The notes under the pieces were generated by a model, which saw only the letters and a list, made by a program, of their open reading frames with translations, was not told the DNA's origin and searched no databases. The position numbers and the translations under genes are program-made. 64,000 nucleotides of DNA from Lophium mytilinum (Eukaryota > Ascomycota > Dothideomycetes > Mytilinidiales > Mytilinidiaceae): assembly GCA_010093605.1 (NCBI GenBank), contig MU004181.1:1364001-1428000 (forward strand). The letters are read 5' to 3'. Shown here piece after piece: positions 11,371-21,601 of this stretch (positions are counted from its first letter, which is position 1; each line of letters begins with the position of its first letter).

Positions 11371-12475
11371 TGGTGATGTGTTTCCTTGCGTGTTGGGAAA
11401 ACTTGCATTTGCTACATGGATTGGCACAACGACTGGAATGATACCCGGACAAAAATGGCGGTGAATTGGATTTGAGCCTTCACACCGACTATCTGCATCG
11501 TGGGCTTGATCAAGCGCGTACCTGTTTCGAAACACGTGTCTGTACGGCTACTCACGGCGACCATCGTCCTGACTATTGATTCCCGCGTTTAGCGTAATGG
11601 CGACAGAACGGCGACAGCACGGTGCTGAAACGGAGTGGGACTCGACTCTATGCTACGGTGGGAGCGATTACGAAATCCCTCGTCTCGATGCGTAAGTCCA
11701 GCTCTATCAAATCATGGAGTCAGTGCACACGAGACGGGATCACTCAGAGGGGTGCTTCGGCACTGCCAGAAAGCCTGTATCTGGCTGTTGCAATAGTCGA
11801 TAAATATTCATGCAGAGAAGACAACCTTCTGGGCGGCTGTGAGCGAATACCTGAGGGAACTGGAGATATTCGCCATCCATCACATGCACAAACAGATTTA
11901 GTCAACATCACGTGCGCGCGATTTCAATCTCCGCTGTGTCGCAGCCGGCCAAGACTGAGTCAGGCTCTGCGAATGAAAGGCGCCGCTGAGAGCCGTACCG
12001 AAGCGCACTCGGGACACAAGCCGTGCCCTCAGGTGGATTTCGGGTCACGCCAAGCAGAGTTTTCAGGCCGAGACCCTGGCGGGACGGGAGCCGTCTCGCC
12101 ACATGGTGCACCTGGATGGCTGCGAGCCATCATTGGTGATCTAATTAAAACTATATTTTCAGCCTCGTGTACCGTAGCCAGACAAGGATGACGTCTAGTG
12201 CTAAGACGAAGACTCCAACGGCAAGGCGGGAGCAGCTGTGGCAGCTTCTGGACGCCGAAACCCGATTAAAAATCTCTTCCCACGTCGCGATTGGCTGCAC
12301 GCCATCCATGCGCCTCAATAATTTTTATGCGACATTCGAAAGGGCGCAGATGATGCCAGCAGTGTACGGAATGGTCGAATTTTATGACACACGATGGAAC
12401 ACTATGACACACTTCACGAAGATTCTAATGCGAGAATGACTGCTCTGACTACCACGAAAACTTCTTCACGAGAGG
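11371..12475. other. Intergenic upstream of the 61-aa gene
   Basis: This stretch holds the FYV7 3' UTR and presumed promoter DNA of the next gene. A 189-codon open frame at 11622-12191 lacks an ATG start and any motif, and was not called. Confidence 0.4.
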
Positions 12476-12481
12476 TATAAG
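12476..12481 (+). promoter_or_regulatory. TATA box of the 61-aa gene
   Basis: TATAAG lies 198 bp upstream of the ATG at 12674. The leader between them is rich in CAT/CAAC/CTTC motifs and contains no ATG at all, a pattern usual for abundantly translated fungal transcripts. Confidence 0.45.
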
Positions 12482-12673
12482 AGGCCACCAGCTTTCCGTC
12501 CAGTACTCATCATCACAACATCAAGCATCACATCAACAGCCAACAGCCTCTTTCAATCATCACCTGAACCAACCAACAGCTCGATATACATCACATCAAG
12601 CTCATCTTCCGATCTTCAAAGCACTCAAGCCTTCTACTCAATACCACTTCCAAACCTCACAACCGACTTCAAA

Positions 12674-12859
12674 ATGGTTGCCACCAACAACACCTCATTT
12701 GAGACCGTTCGCGCCTCCAGCGTCCCCAAGGCCGGCAACAGCTCCATGAAGAAGGCTTTCAGCTCTGTCGCCAAGCACCTGAAGGAGCACCACCAGGGCG
12801 TCAACCAAGCCTTCGTCTCCTACTACGGCCTCGGAGGACAGGTGCAACACCAGAACTAA
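12674..12859 (+). CDS. 61-aa conserved-looking small protein, likely highly expressed
   Basis: A single-exon frame of 61 aa starting in an ideal fungal context (CAAAATGG). The protein is polar and basic in the middle: MVATNNTSFETVRASSVPKA, then SSMKKAFSSVAKHLKEHHQG, then NQAFVSYYGLGGQ. Codon choice is strongly biased to C-ending codons (ACC, GTC, AAG, CTC), unlike the surrounding non-coding DNA, which supports real and strong translation. There is no signal peptide or transmembrane segment; an amphipathic helix is predicted around SSMKKAFSSVAKHLKEHH. I recall similar short proteins in other Dothideomycetes, but no function. The clean leader and TATA box upstream support the call. Confidence 0.7.
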   Translation: MVATNNTSFETVRASSVPKAGNSSMKKAFSSVAKHLKEHHQGVNQAFVSYYGLGGQVQHQN

Positions 12860-14879
12860 GCAGTTCTTCGACCTGCGGAGGGAAATGTTCCCTTGGAGCA
12901 GCAGCTGGACTGTTATCTTTGGAGCATCATGATCAATATGATACCACGGGGCATTGAGACCTTCGGGTAGCGCACTCGATGCACCGACTTGCATTGCGAA
13001 CGGAACGGAAAAGTTATTTTTGGAGCATTTCGCGGAGTTGCATTTCTCGTCTTGGGAAGACATCTAATACCTTAATATAATCACCTTTAAAACAATCATC
13101 AAAGTTTTGAAGCCTTCAACATCTCATCTTCATCGTGCTTTCAGTGATACTTCACATCATAACAGCGACAAGTAGCTATTGACACCGCTCTTGTGTTCAA
13201 TCTGCGCTTAACTTGTCGAAGTCTCTTCGTGCAACATATTTCTACAGTCATGTAGTGGACGCGTGTGCAGTAGACGCGTTCCTAGGTATTGCACTAACCT
13301 TAGGATTTCGAGTGCACCATGTAACCCCTATCAACCAAGTGTGCGGCACCCGTTGGCGCCTGACAACTTGGGCTTGGACCTGACCATTCGGATCCGGACC
13401 CACTGTTCTGAAGATAGGTCTGCGGGATCTACTAGCGTGTCAAGGGTGACATCTGTACAGTATCAAAGAAGAAGGTATGTGCTTACTATTTCAAAGTGAT
13501 AGTCGGAACAGGAGTATCCTGGCCTATCGAGAGGCCAAGTTTGTTCGTCAACAAGTCCACGCGTTTTGTCACTTGATAGAATAGAGGTGATTCCAAGCAA
13601 TGAAGATCCCGATTCCTTCGCGCGACAACACAGTCATCTCGAACTGCCGCCACTGCGAACGAAGAGCCTCGTCGGCATGATAGCGTGCTATGTCGGGATT
13701 GAGAACATGGGTAGAGGTTGGTGAGGCCTCCAGCAGTCCGAAACAAGTATGGACGGATAAATCGAGCCCACGCCCTGTTGCTCACAGAGTTAAGCATGCT
13801 AAGCCTGGTAAGCCTGGTCGTCCTACACAATTAAGCATCTGTATATCGGACGGTTTCCACGCCGCTGACGTAAGAAGACAGAGCATACTTAGTCTAGCCG
13901 AGCCGCTCTTGGGAACTAATCACATCTACCGTGGACGGTCGCCCCACCCTTGCTGCGCCTTTCACTGAATTTGGTGATATTGTTCTACGTGGCTCGTTTT
14001 AGTTCCAGCCTCGCGATACCTAGCCATGATGTTTCAGGATAAGCACTAGGAGTAGGTACTTTGTTTACGTCTGTGCACGTCGTGCAGCTAGAAGTGAGGC
14101 CCTGCAGACTTTGTTTTATATGTCTCTAATTGAGAAACAGAAATGGTATAGAGATAGGCCTCTAAATTTGGAAAATTATCCGATAAAAAAGCAGCAAGCT
14201 ACAGTACATTTTCGCCAGAGCATGGTTGTGTACGAGCCGAACCGTACATGGGTTAGAGCCGCACACCCCCTAGTTCTAAAGCTTCAACATCGGCTACCAC
14301 TTTCATCCTCTTTCATCCTTCAGCCAATCCACTTCGTCAGCAAGCACAGCCATAGAGCACCCTTGTATCGCATAATGTAACTTCATCGAGCAACGTCGTC
14401 CGTCCGATATCATTTGTATCAGGCTTTCACGTTCGAAAACAACCAATTGTCATCCAATTCAAAAGAATTATAAATTGGTGCTTGGAGGGGCACATATGCC
14501 CGTTAATCTCTATTTCTACTCCTAGGTTGTTCACTAATCCCCGCTCTAAGCAATTGTTCTCAATTAGTCCAAACCGCCCTGAACCTCTTGTGCCATGATT
14601 CGTGCGAATCAGGATTGCATCCTTATTGTAGTGTGTGGCTGTACTAAAACACAGCTACAAGCCAGATACAGAACCAAGTTCTTTCATATTTAGCTCGTTG
14701 GATCAATGACTAGCAAGCACCCTTGTATTCCGCAGACCGCCGATACGCAAGACATTGAGAGGCTATGGCCTCTACAGTATACAATTTTCCACTGAAAAAG
14801 CAACAGCATTCTTTATTTCTAATTCATGGACTCGTAGAGTTGCCCGGCGAGATTCAGCAGTTGCTTTGTTACAGGCGAA
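12860..14879. other. Gene-free 2-kb region with AT-rich and short repeated segments
   Basis: No gene was recognised. Composition swings from GC-rich (13.3-13.9 kb) to AT-rich (14.1-14.7 kb). The 13-mer AGCACCCTTGTAT occurs at 14356 and again at 14716. The stretch looks like accessory DNA with decayed inserts, but no element ends can be drawn. Confidence 0.35.
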
Positions 14880-16276
14880 ATGGCTACCAATTCAAGACGA
14901 CCTCATACCAAATCGAGAAATGGATGCAGTGAATGTAAGAAGAGGAGAAAAAAGGTACGTAGTTGCATGTTTCATTGGCCCACTCTCTTCTGAAGGCGTC
15001 TCTAACTTGTCATCCGGTGAAGTGCAACGAACAGCTACCCCGTTGTAGTAATTGTGAGAAATGGAACGTCGAATGCGATCTCTCCATACGCGCCCGACAG
15101 CAATCCGCAGACACTAATACGCAGGTACGCTCGGAGGGGAGCCCGTCTTGGTGAGTTGAGGGCCCAGCTTTCTCTTTCTCCGCTTTCTCCTTCTCCGCTT
15201 TCTCCTTTTCGGACTTCTTGGAGGGAAATCCGAAATTTTCCCGGCATCAGACTATCAACATTCATTTCATTTATTGACGCCAGTATAGGCCGAGCAATTG
15301 TTCCGACAGCAGTACCGCTTTGAGTGGTCCTATACCACCTCCAAACGCACTCACTCTCAATATGCGAGACTTAGAGTTAATGAACCACTATAGCAGCCAC
15401 ACCAGCCTTACGCTCTCCCGGCAGGAGCACTGGCCAGTCTGGCAAACGCAAATTCCCCGGGAAGCCCAATCGTATCCATTCTTGATGCATGATGTTCTCG
15501 CTCTGGGTGCCTTACATATCTCATATCTCGACGCTTCTCGCCGGGAAGCCTATCACCACATCGCTCGCAGCCACCACGATCGAGCACTGGAAGCCTTTCG
15601 CTCGGAGATCACCGAGGTCACTCCTCGGAATGCAGGCGCCATCGCTGCTTCCTCCATTGTCGTTGTCATGTTCGTTTCTGGATCTACAAAAGCCACAGGT
15701 TTCTCCGTGGATACGATATCCTCGTATATCGACATACTTGCTGCTATGAGAAATACTGGCTCCATGGTACATTCATGCAGCTCTATTGCAGGCGGCCCGA
15801 TAGGACATCTGGCTCAGCTATTCCAGGCCATCGGTGATTGCGGGAGTGTTGAAGCCTCGGAAGAGATGGATTCTATCCTCGTCCTCCTCGATGACTTCAA
15901 CCTATCTTCTTCTGACACCTGGGAAGACAAGATCGTCTATCAGACAGCAATAGCAAGTTTACGTCAATACCCCCCAACACAAGTCCACGACACTCCAACA
16001 TGGCAGCAGGTCCTCTGCTGGCCGACACACGTTAGCCCGGAGTTCTTCGCACTACTTCGTGCTAAGAGACCGATGGCGCTTATCATCCTGGCTCATTGGC
16101 TCGTACCAGTGCACACGATTCGACTTATGTGGTTTATGGATGGGTGGGGCGAAAGCGTAATGAGCAGTATCAACGATTTGTTGGGTCCAGAGTGGAGGCC
16201 GGGGATTTCATGGCCCTTGAATGAAATGAAAAGTACTTATAGGATGCCTGAAGCGTTCGACCCTGACCTACGATGA
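14880..16276 (+). CDS. Zn2Cys6 fungal transcription factor, sterol-uptake-regulator (Upc2-like) type
   Basis: Three exons: 14880-14954, 15023-15124 and 15284-16276; 389 aa. The first intron (68 nt) falls inside the zinc cluster; splicing AAG|TGC yields C16-x2-C19-x6-C26-x6-C33-x2-C36-x6-C43, a perfect binuclear cluster. A basic flank (RRPHTKSRNG) precedes it. The rest resembles the short Upc2-like group: DLELMNHYSSHTSLTLS, then YPFLMHDVLALGALHISYLD, ARSHHDRALEAFRSEIT, and near the end RPMALIILAHWLVPVHTIRL and LLGPEWRPGISWPLNEM. It is a nuclear DNA-binding regulator; its targets are not inferable from position. Intron 2 (159 nt) has a 15-bp CT-rich tandem repeat and would give a premature stop if retained. 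The second acceptor was chosen because it is the only in-phase AG without a stop. Confidence 0.82.
15180..15209 (+). repeat. CT-rich 15-bp tandem repeat inside an intron
   Basis: Two copies of CCGCTTTCTCCTTCT/CCGCTTTCTCCTTTT lie in tandem within intron 2 of the Zn2Cys6 gene, flanked by partial copies. It acts as an unusually early polypyrimidine tract. Confidence 0.6.
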
Positions 16277-16944
16277 AGCTGGTAGATGGGAATGGTTGCT
16301 CCCTGTATGTAAGTCTCTACCTCGTGAAGAAGAATTTCTTCCCTCACATACCGTCATCATCCTACGATCTATACTTGCAATCAATTCGCTAACCATGGAG
16401 CCAGGTTGCGCTTGGGGGTATGAAAAAGGTGGCACTTTTATCTTAAACCAGCTGCAATGGGTGTTTTGTGCGTATATGCCACTGCTTGGGTAACTTCAAT
16501 GCGTTTTCAGAAACCTAAACGAGACAGAAGCTCGTCAGTTTGGGCTACATGGAATCTTGTTGGAACATTTCATGCAGTGGCAGGCAAGCGTACAAGAGGC
16601 CGTGCTTGAAGAGTGTGCCACTTTGTTGACGCCCAACGTGGGAGCATAGTCTCTCCACGAGAACGTACAATCTTACAGGGTTCACACCGTCGACCCAGTT
16701 CTCAGCATCATCGTTCACTGTAGAATCGCTGAAACGCATGATCTTCGGAACAAGATATTCGGGACGAATTGAGAGCGATGGGGAATGTTCGGAGAGAGAC
16801 AAAGATAGAGGAACGCTTCCGGACCACGTTCCTTACTGAAACTTGAATAGATGATATGTACTCTGTGGAAGACTAAGTAGTGTGCAGTAATGGCATTTCG
16901 GATTATCTCTGCTGTCGACGCGAAAAAGTTTAACATCGCAAAGT
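16277..16944. other. Intergenic, tail-to-tail
   Basis: These 668 bp lie between the 3' ends of the Zn2Cys6 gene and the Arf-like gene. Open frames on both strands are short and lack motifs. Nothing else was seen. Confidence 0.4.
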
Positions 16945-17763
16945 CTACCAATCTGTCATCTCCAGCTTCTTCCCTGGTAACCGATGCGCTGATGCAGTAT
17001 CACTAAGCCATTCCAGACATTCCCGGATTCCATCTCTCGTGAGCGCCTTAGTGCCTTGAACATGCTATCAATTTGTCAGACCTAGATCTCTGCTATCCAT
17101 CGAAGCTATCTTACCCATCGCCTCCCCTTGATCTCATGCAACTTCAACTCCCTTTCTATATCACCAACCGACATCGCATTCTAGAAGACTTAGCACCGCT
17201 TTGCATGAAACATACGAAACGGCACCCGCTTACCGGCAAATCCTGCTTATTCGCGACCACCAAAATCGGCACCGCGCCCGGCAGCCACTCATTCAAGAAC
17301 GACCATAACTCTTTCTTGACGTCCGGAGTACGTTCGCGATCATTCGAGTCGACTACCCAGATAATGCCACAGCAGTCGTCGAAGTCCGTGTATACGTATT
17401 TTAGCATACGAAGCATATATGTAGATCCGCTGCCTCCGACATCGAAGGATGTGAATGTTGTTTCGTAGTGCGAGATAGTCTCTAGGGTCAGGCCTACAAC
17501 CAGTCAATCTAAGACAGTCTGGTGGGACGGAGAGAGAGCAGAATACCGATCGTGGGCATCGTTGTGACGATCCTCGTTTCTTCGAAGATTTGGTAGAGGA
17601 TAGTGGATTTCCCTGCCGCGTCGAGTCCGCTGATGATTATTCGTCCGTGGTGGTTATCCAAAGGTCTTCTTTCTTCTGCTTTGCTGAACGATGCGAAGCT
17701 GAAGAGCTGGTGCCACCATCTAGGTAGTGCTAGGATTGGAGGGCTGCTGTTGCTAAACGCCAT
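16945..17763 (-). CDS. Divergent Arf/Arl-type small GTPase
   Basis: Four exons: 17547-17763, 17234-17493, 17115-17180 and 16945-17064, with introns of 50-53 nt; 220 aa. Arf-family motifs appear in order: P-loop GLDAAGKS (46-53), switch-1 TMPTIG (68-73), DVGG (90-93), NKQD (154-157), then NAMSVGDIERELKLHEIKGR and TKALTRDGIRECLEWL. Three features are unusual. There is no Gly2, so N-myristoylation is not possible. The catalytic Gln that follows DVGG (Arf1 Gln71) is Ser94, and the following residues GSTYMLR replace DKIRPLW. An extra 20-residue N-terminal extension replaces the amphipathic helix. It probably binds GTP at membranes but may hydrolyse it poorly. A decayed gene is possible but all frames and splice sites are intact. 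Confidence 0.82.
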
Positions 17764-18099
17764 CGTTTGCTCGGGTCGCGCATAAATAGAAGAGACACTG
17801 GATGAAGATACTACTGCGGTCTGAACATTTTAATGGAGGCTGTCTTTCATATCCAATACTGCTAATGAACAGATGTTGAGAAGTGAAGGCATCAGCTTTT
17901 GATTCTCTTTAGGTTAGTATGTGGCGCTTTGTACTAGTCTAAAAATAGGAATGAAGTGGCTGAGATTCAGCCGTCTTTAAACGTAGTCATCTTGAGAACA
18001 CTGGCTTTGGATGTACTTCGTTCAACATTTATTCACTATGATTGAGATGGAAGCGTACAATCCTTTAGGCCGATTGGTGAAGGTCAAATTTGGGAGATG
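17764..18099. other. Upstream region of the Arf-like gene
   Basis: Presumed promoter DNA of the Arf-like gene. No coding signal was found. Confidence 0.35.
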
Positions 18100-18400
18100 A
18101 GAAGATGATCTAGGCTTATTATATAAGAGGGCGGACAATTTATCTAATAGTAAAGTTTAGACCTTTTCGCGGGCGGTATGTTTGCGGCAGTACTTCCGGC
18201 GGTACTTTTGCGGGTGGCTTATACCTCTTCTTACGTGCTTACTAGACCTAGAACTATACACTTAAAAGTAATTAATAATGCCTAAAACCTAGAAAATATA
18301 CTCTAGCAGCCTAGATATAAAGATCTTTAGCTTTTAAGATTAATTCTATTAGTATATTGTATAGTTAGTGTTCTTTAGAGATTGTGTGGTGTGGCAGAGA
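18100..18400. repeat. AT-rich, RIP-like relic
   Basis: This patch is strikingly rich in TA-containing words (CTAGA, CCTAAAAC, TTAATTAATA-like strings) next to a small GC-rich remnant (GCGGTATGTTTGCGGC). That composition is typical of transposon DNA decayed by repeat-induced point mutation. No open frame, terminal repeat or target-site duplication could be seen, so the element type is unknown. Confidence 0.4.
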
Positions 18401-19089
18401 AATGTGCCAAGGATTGACTGCTATTTTGCACCCGACAAATGTACAGAGCTGGCCTACCTAGAACCTACCCCACCTCTCCTTTTACCCGACAAACAACGAG
18501 GCCACGAACGGAAATAGCATCACGCCCGATGTGGATTTCAGATGAAAAGGGTAAAGTAGCGCAAAATGTTGTCTCGTGGATTGAATTTCGTGGTGATGCC
18601 TTTTGAGCTGCTAGAAAGAAACACGTACCTGAACGCTGGGTATAGGATAGGCTAAGAGTTGACACTAGCTAGAAAAGTAGTGACCAGTAGGCTTAGAGTC
18701 CATCCTCCATGCACATAGTGTTGATTTTGGGCCCAGAATTTTGTATAGTCCTTCTCACTATTCGGGTATGAAAAGAGCTAGACTTACATTGATACGTTTC
18801 GTAAGTGTTTTAGGTTACATGCTTGTAAAAACGTCTTTTACCACATAAACCAGGTCCGTCAATGTAAAGCCACAATCGAAGATCGTACGCATTTAAGGAC
18901 TGGAAATGGAAAACGCCGTTAGATGTTCATCAAAGTTTCTCGCCCCGAAAACATAAAATCTTACCTGCATGTTGTCCCAAGCACTCTTCGTTGATGCTTT
19001 GCTTCGGTTAGAATGACATATCGTACATCTCTAAGTAGAGCCGCTGGTCGCGAATGACTACTCCCGGAGGTCTCGTACTTTCCATCGCA
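18401..19089. other. Intergenic, no gene seen
   Basis: Mixed-composition DNA leading to the 3' end of the next gene. No motif or RNA gene was recognised. Confidence 0.35.
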
Positions 19090-20496
19090 CTAAGGAGCTG
19101 GATGATCTCTCATGTACTCCAGTACCATATCGAGTCCCTCGCTAGAATCGGGCCAATCCATATGCCAGAGATACGGGTGCTTGGACACTTTGATGCAAAG
19201 CGATCGGAAGCTGTGGTCTTCTTGATTCGGGTCCGGAGCATCGTGCAACAGAGATGGATGCTCAGGGAAAGTTTGCGCCTCTTTGATGTCTGGTGCAATT
19301 TCGCCCTTCGGTATCCATTCTTGAGGAATTTTGGGAGCTGAATGTGCCTCAAGGACTGGTGACCACTTCTGTGGTTTAGTGAAGTTGATGGTCGGTGTCA
19401 GGCTAGGTCCTGTGCTGCTCTGTGCCGGTTCGTGTTGAAAAGGCGTTGGGCTCATCTGCATGCTGCTCCTTCGACGATTACGATGCTCTTTCGGTCCCTC
19501 ATGCCTAAGCCGGGAAGCTTCGTCCCTAAAATTTTGCATTCGAGGTAGCCAACGCCGAATACAAGCCGCATCCGTATTCTCAGATGTCACCACCACCCGT
19601 CCTATGTGGCGGACTACCGCTTCTACGTCATTTGGGAAAAAGTAACGCCCAGGGTGTTGTTGAGCGAAGTGAATGGCGCGAGTCAGATCAGCGGCATCTG
19701 CCCCTTGTGGGAGCTTTTTCATGCCAGTCGCTAGGGACTCCAATGGAATTGATCTCGGCGGCCGGTATATCTTGCTATGGGTCTCCGCACGCGTCCGGAC
19801 GCGTGACAGGGACACATTGTTCGGATCGAAAGTGATATTGGGCACCAACATGGGATGCCTCGAGCGTGTCCAGTCAGCCATCGGATTTGTGGGATCTGGT
19901 CCAGCCCTCATCGCATGTTGATAGCCAGCCAAGATTGAGTTGACCGAGTAGAGCTTGTCGTCCTCGTCTGCGATCTCGTCGATAGTTGCGGAACTGTCAA
20001 GAACACTGCCTGCTCGATGGCGGCGGGCAATGTACTGATGTAACTTGTAAGTCATCCCGTTCTGGACCAGTCGGTTCGCGATGGGCCAGCTCAAGATAGA
20101 GTGCGGAAGTAGGGCAATCAGTTCTACCGCCGTCACCGAGATATTCAAATCCAGCGAATGGTTCTTGTGCGGAGCGCTCTTCATATAATCGTAGCCCCGT
20201 GCTCGGCCACCATTCTCGTTGTTTTGCGCTCCCGGCGTATCTAGTTCTTCCCGCTTCTGCCGTTTTCGGTCTGGCTCAGAGCAATTGCGGGGGCTATTGA
20301 AGCCAGTGGTCGTATCATCGTCGTCTGCTAGCGCTTGACGCATGAATCCTGTCATTGGTCTCGGTACTGAATGTGCCACGGGGCTAGCATGAGTGATATG
20401 GTAGACCGCATCGCTTTCTTTGAGTGGTATGAACTTTGGCGGGTTTGAGCCTAGGAGTCGGGGATCGATGCACCACCGTTCAGAGAAAGGCCCCAT
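19090..20496 (-). CDS. Uncharacterised nuclear-looking protein, family member 1 of 3
   Basis: A single exon, 468 aa from the first ATG at 20496 (MGPFSERWC); the frame is open for 11 codons upstream without an ATG. A basic stretch DRKRQKREE looks like a nuclear localisation signal. The shared core begins YDYMKSAPHKNHSLDL and continues VELIALLPHSILSWPIANRL, TYKLHQYIARRHRAGS, a GYQHAMRAG segment, LESLATGMKKLPQGADAADL and AACIRRWLPRM. The C-terminal block SLCIKVSKHPYLWHMDWPDS is also shared with the gene at 21602. I do not recognise the family. Identity with the neighbour is clear yet moderate, so the duplication is old. No catalytic motif is visible. Confidence 0.72.
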   Translation of the reverse strand: MGPFSERWCIDPRLLGSNPPKFIPLKESDAVYHITHASPVAHSVPRPMTGFMRQALADDDDTTTGFNSPRNCSEPDRKRQKREELDTPGAQNNENGGRARGYDYMKSAPHKNHSLDLNISVTAVELIALLPHSILSWPIANRLVQNGMTYKLHQYIARRHRAGSVLDSSATIDEIADEDDKLYSVNSILAGYQHAMRAGPDPTNPMADWTRSRHPMLVPNITFDPNNVSLSRVRTRAETHSKIYRPPRSIPLESLATGMKKLPQGADAADLTRAIHFAQQHPGRYFFPNDVEAVVRHIGRVVVTSENTDAACIRRWLPRMQNFRDEASRLRHEGPKEHRNRRRSSMQMSPTPFQHEPAQSSTGPSLTPTINFTKPQKWSPVLEAHSAPKIPQEWIPKGEIAPDIKEAQTFPEHPSLLHDAPDPNQEDHSFRSLCIKVSKHPYLWHMDWPDSSEGLDMVLEYMRDHPAP

Positions 20497-21601
20497 TGGT
20501 GTAGGCTGTTTTTGGCGTTGGTGAAACAAGTGGTGGTGAGACTCAACAAGAAATGGACGTCTGAAACAAGGTGGTGGTGGTTGGATCCCTGGCTTAGTGA
20601 AAGAAGGAGCTCGGAGCTACCAAGCAGGAGATTTTGTACTCTATATTCGTAAGCTTGTACATTCACGCCGAGCCTCACGAGGTGCTTTCACTTCGAGGGC
20701 GCAAAAGTTCCCCAGAGTGAATTCATTCAGATCGGTGTCAACGATGCGGAGTGCGAATAGGGACTTACAATGCCTTGTCATAGACATCCGCAGCCCCGCT
20801 GAATGCTGTAGCTGCATGAGAAGCCTCATACCAAGATTTAAAGTCTGCGAAAGAGAGAAATTCAGCACGCATTAGACAACTAAAGAAATTTAAGGTTACC
20901 TTAGACAGCTTCAGTAGGGTAGTGTGTACCCAAGTTGAGAGTGTATACCCAGCGACACCCTTGTATCAGTACGCCCAAGCCCTATAGATGGTGGAAGGAA
21001 AGTGAAAGAATATCTCTCACCAGCGTGGGCAGTAATTCGGCCGCCGGCGTCCGAAGCCCTTGGACTAATTGGATTGGGCCGGCTAAAAACGGAAATTGAT
21101 TGGACGGGTTAACAAATTTTCTCAATCCGGATCAACCCAGCAGGAGACATCTTGCCGCTGTTCTCCGCTCGTAGATCGCTCAAGATTTACAACACGCAAT
21201 AGGACATTCTTTCACCAACTTAAACAAAGACGGGGAAGTTACAAAGTTTTAGGATAGGATTTTCTACATGACAACTAAAACAACCGGAATCAGATTATTC
21301 AAAGGAAGGTGTTCATGGGGAAACACACGAGTCTAGATGAACTGCAAACGATGCATGGGCTTGATCAATTTACTGCCCTGAAAACAAGAGCGAAGAACAT
21401 TAGCTTAAGACTGTAGCGAATTTTGTGAGATACGACGACAGGTCAGTCAATTTAGAGACCAGTTCAAGCCGTTCAGTGATTACGTGGCAGCCGTGCTTGT
21501 ACGCGCCAGCCGGTCAGTCAATTTAGGGGACCCGAATCTAGCCGTCAAGCCTTACACCCCCTCACCTAGATCATTTGCTCTAACGGCGGGAGACAAGCAC
21601 C
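20497..21601. other. Intergenic between paralogues 1 and 2
   Basis: About 1.1 kb. It contains a 15-bp direct repeat (GGTCAGTCAATTTAG at 21441 and 21512) and one copy of CACCCTTGTAT at 20956, a word found twice near 14.4-14.7 kb. No coding signal was found. Confidence 0.4.

Noticed and set aside
11622-12191. 189-codon plus-strand frame
   Set aside because: It begins with GTG, has no ATG near its start and no recognisable sequence.
12695-13063. 122-codon ATG frame antisense to the 61-aa gene
   Set aside because: It mirrors the C-biased codons of the 61-aa gene on the other strand; no motif or leader supports it.
14755-15048. 97-codon frame over the Zn2Cys6 start
   Set aside because: It overlaps exon 1 of the zinc-cluster gene in another frame and lacks an ATG with sense.
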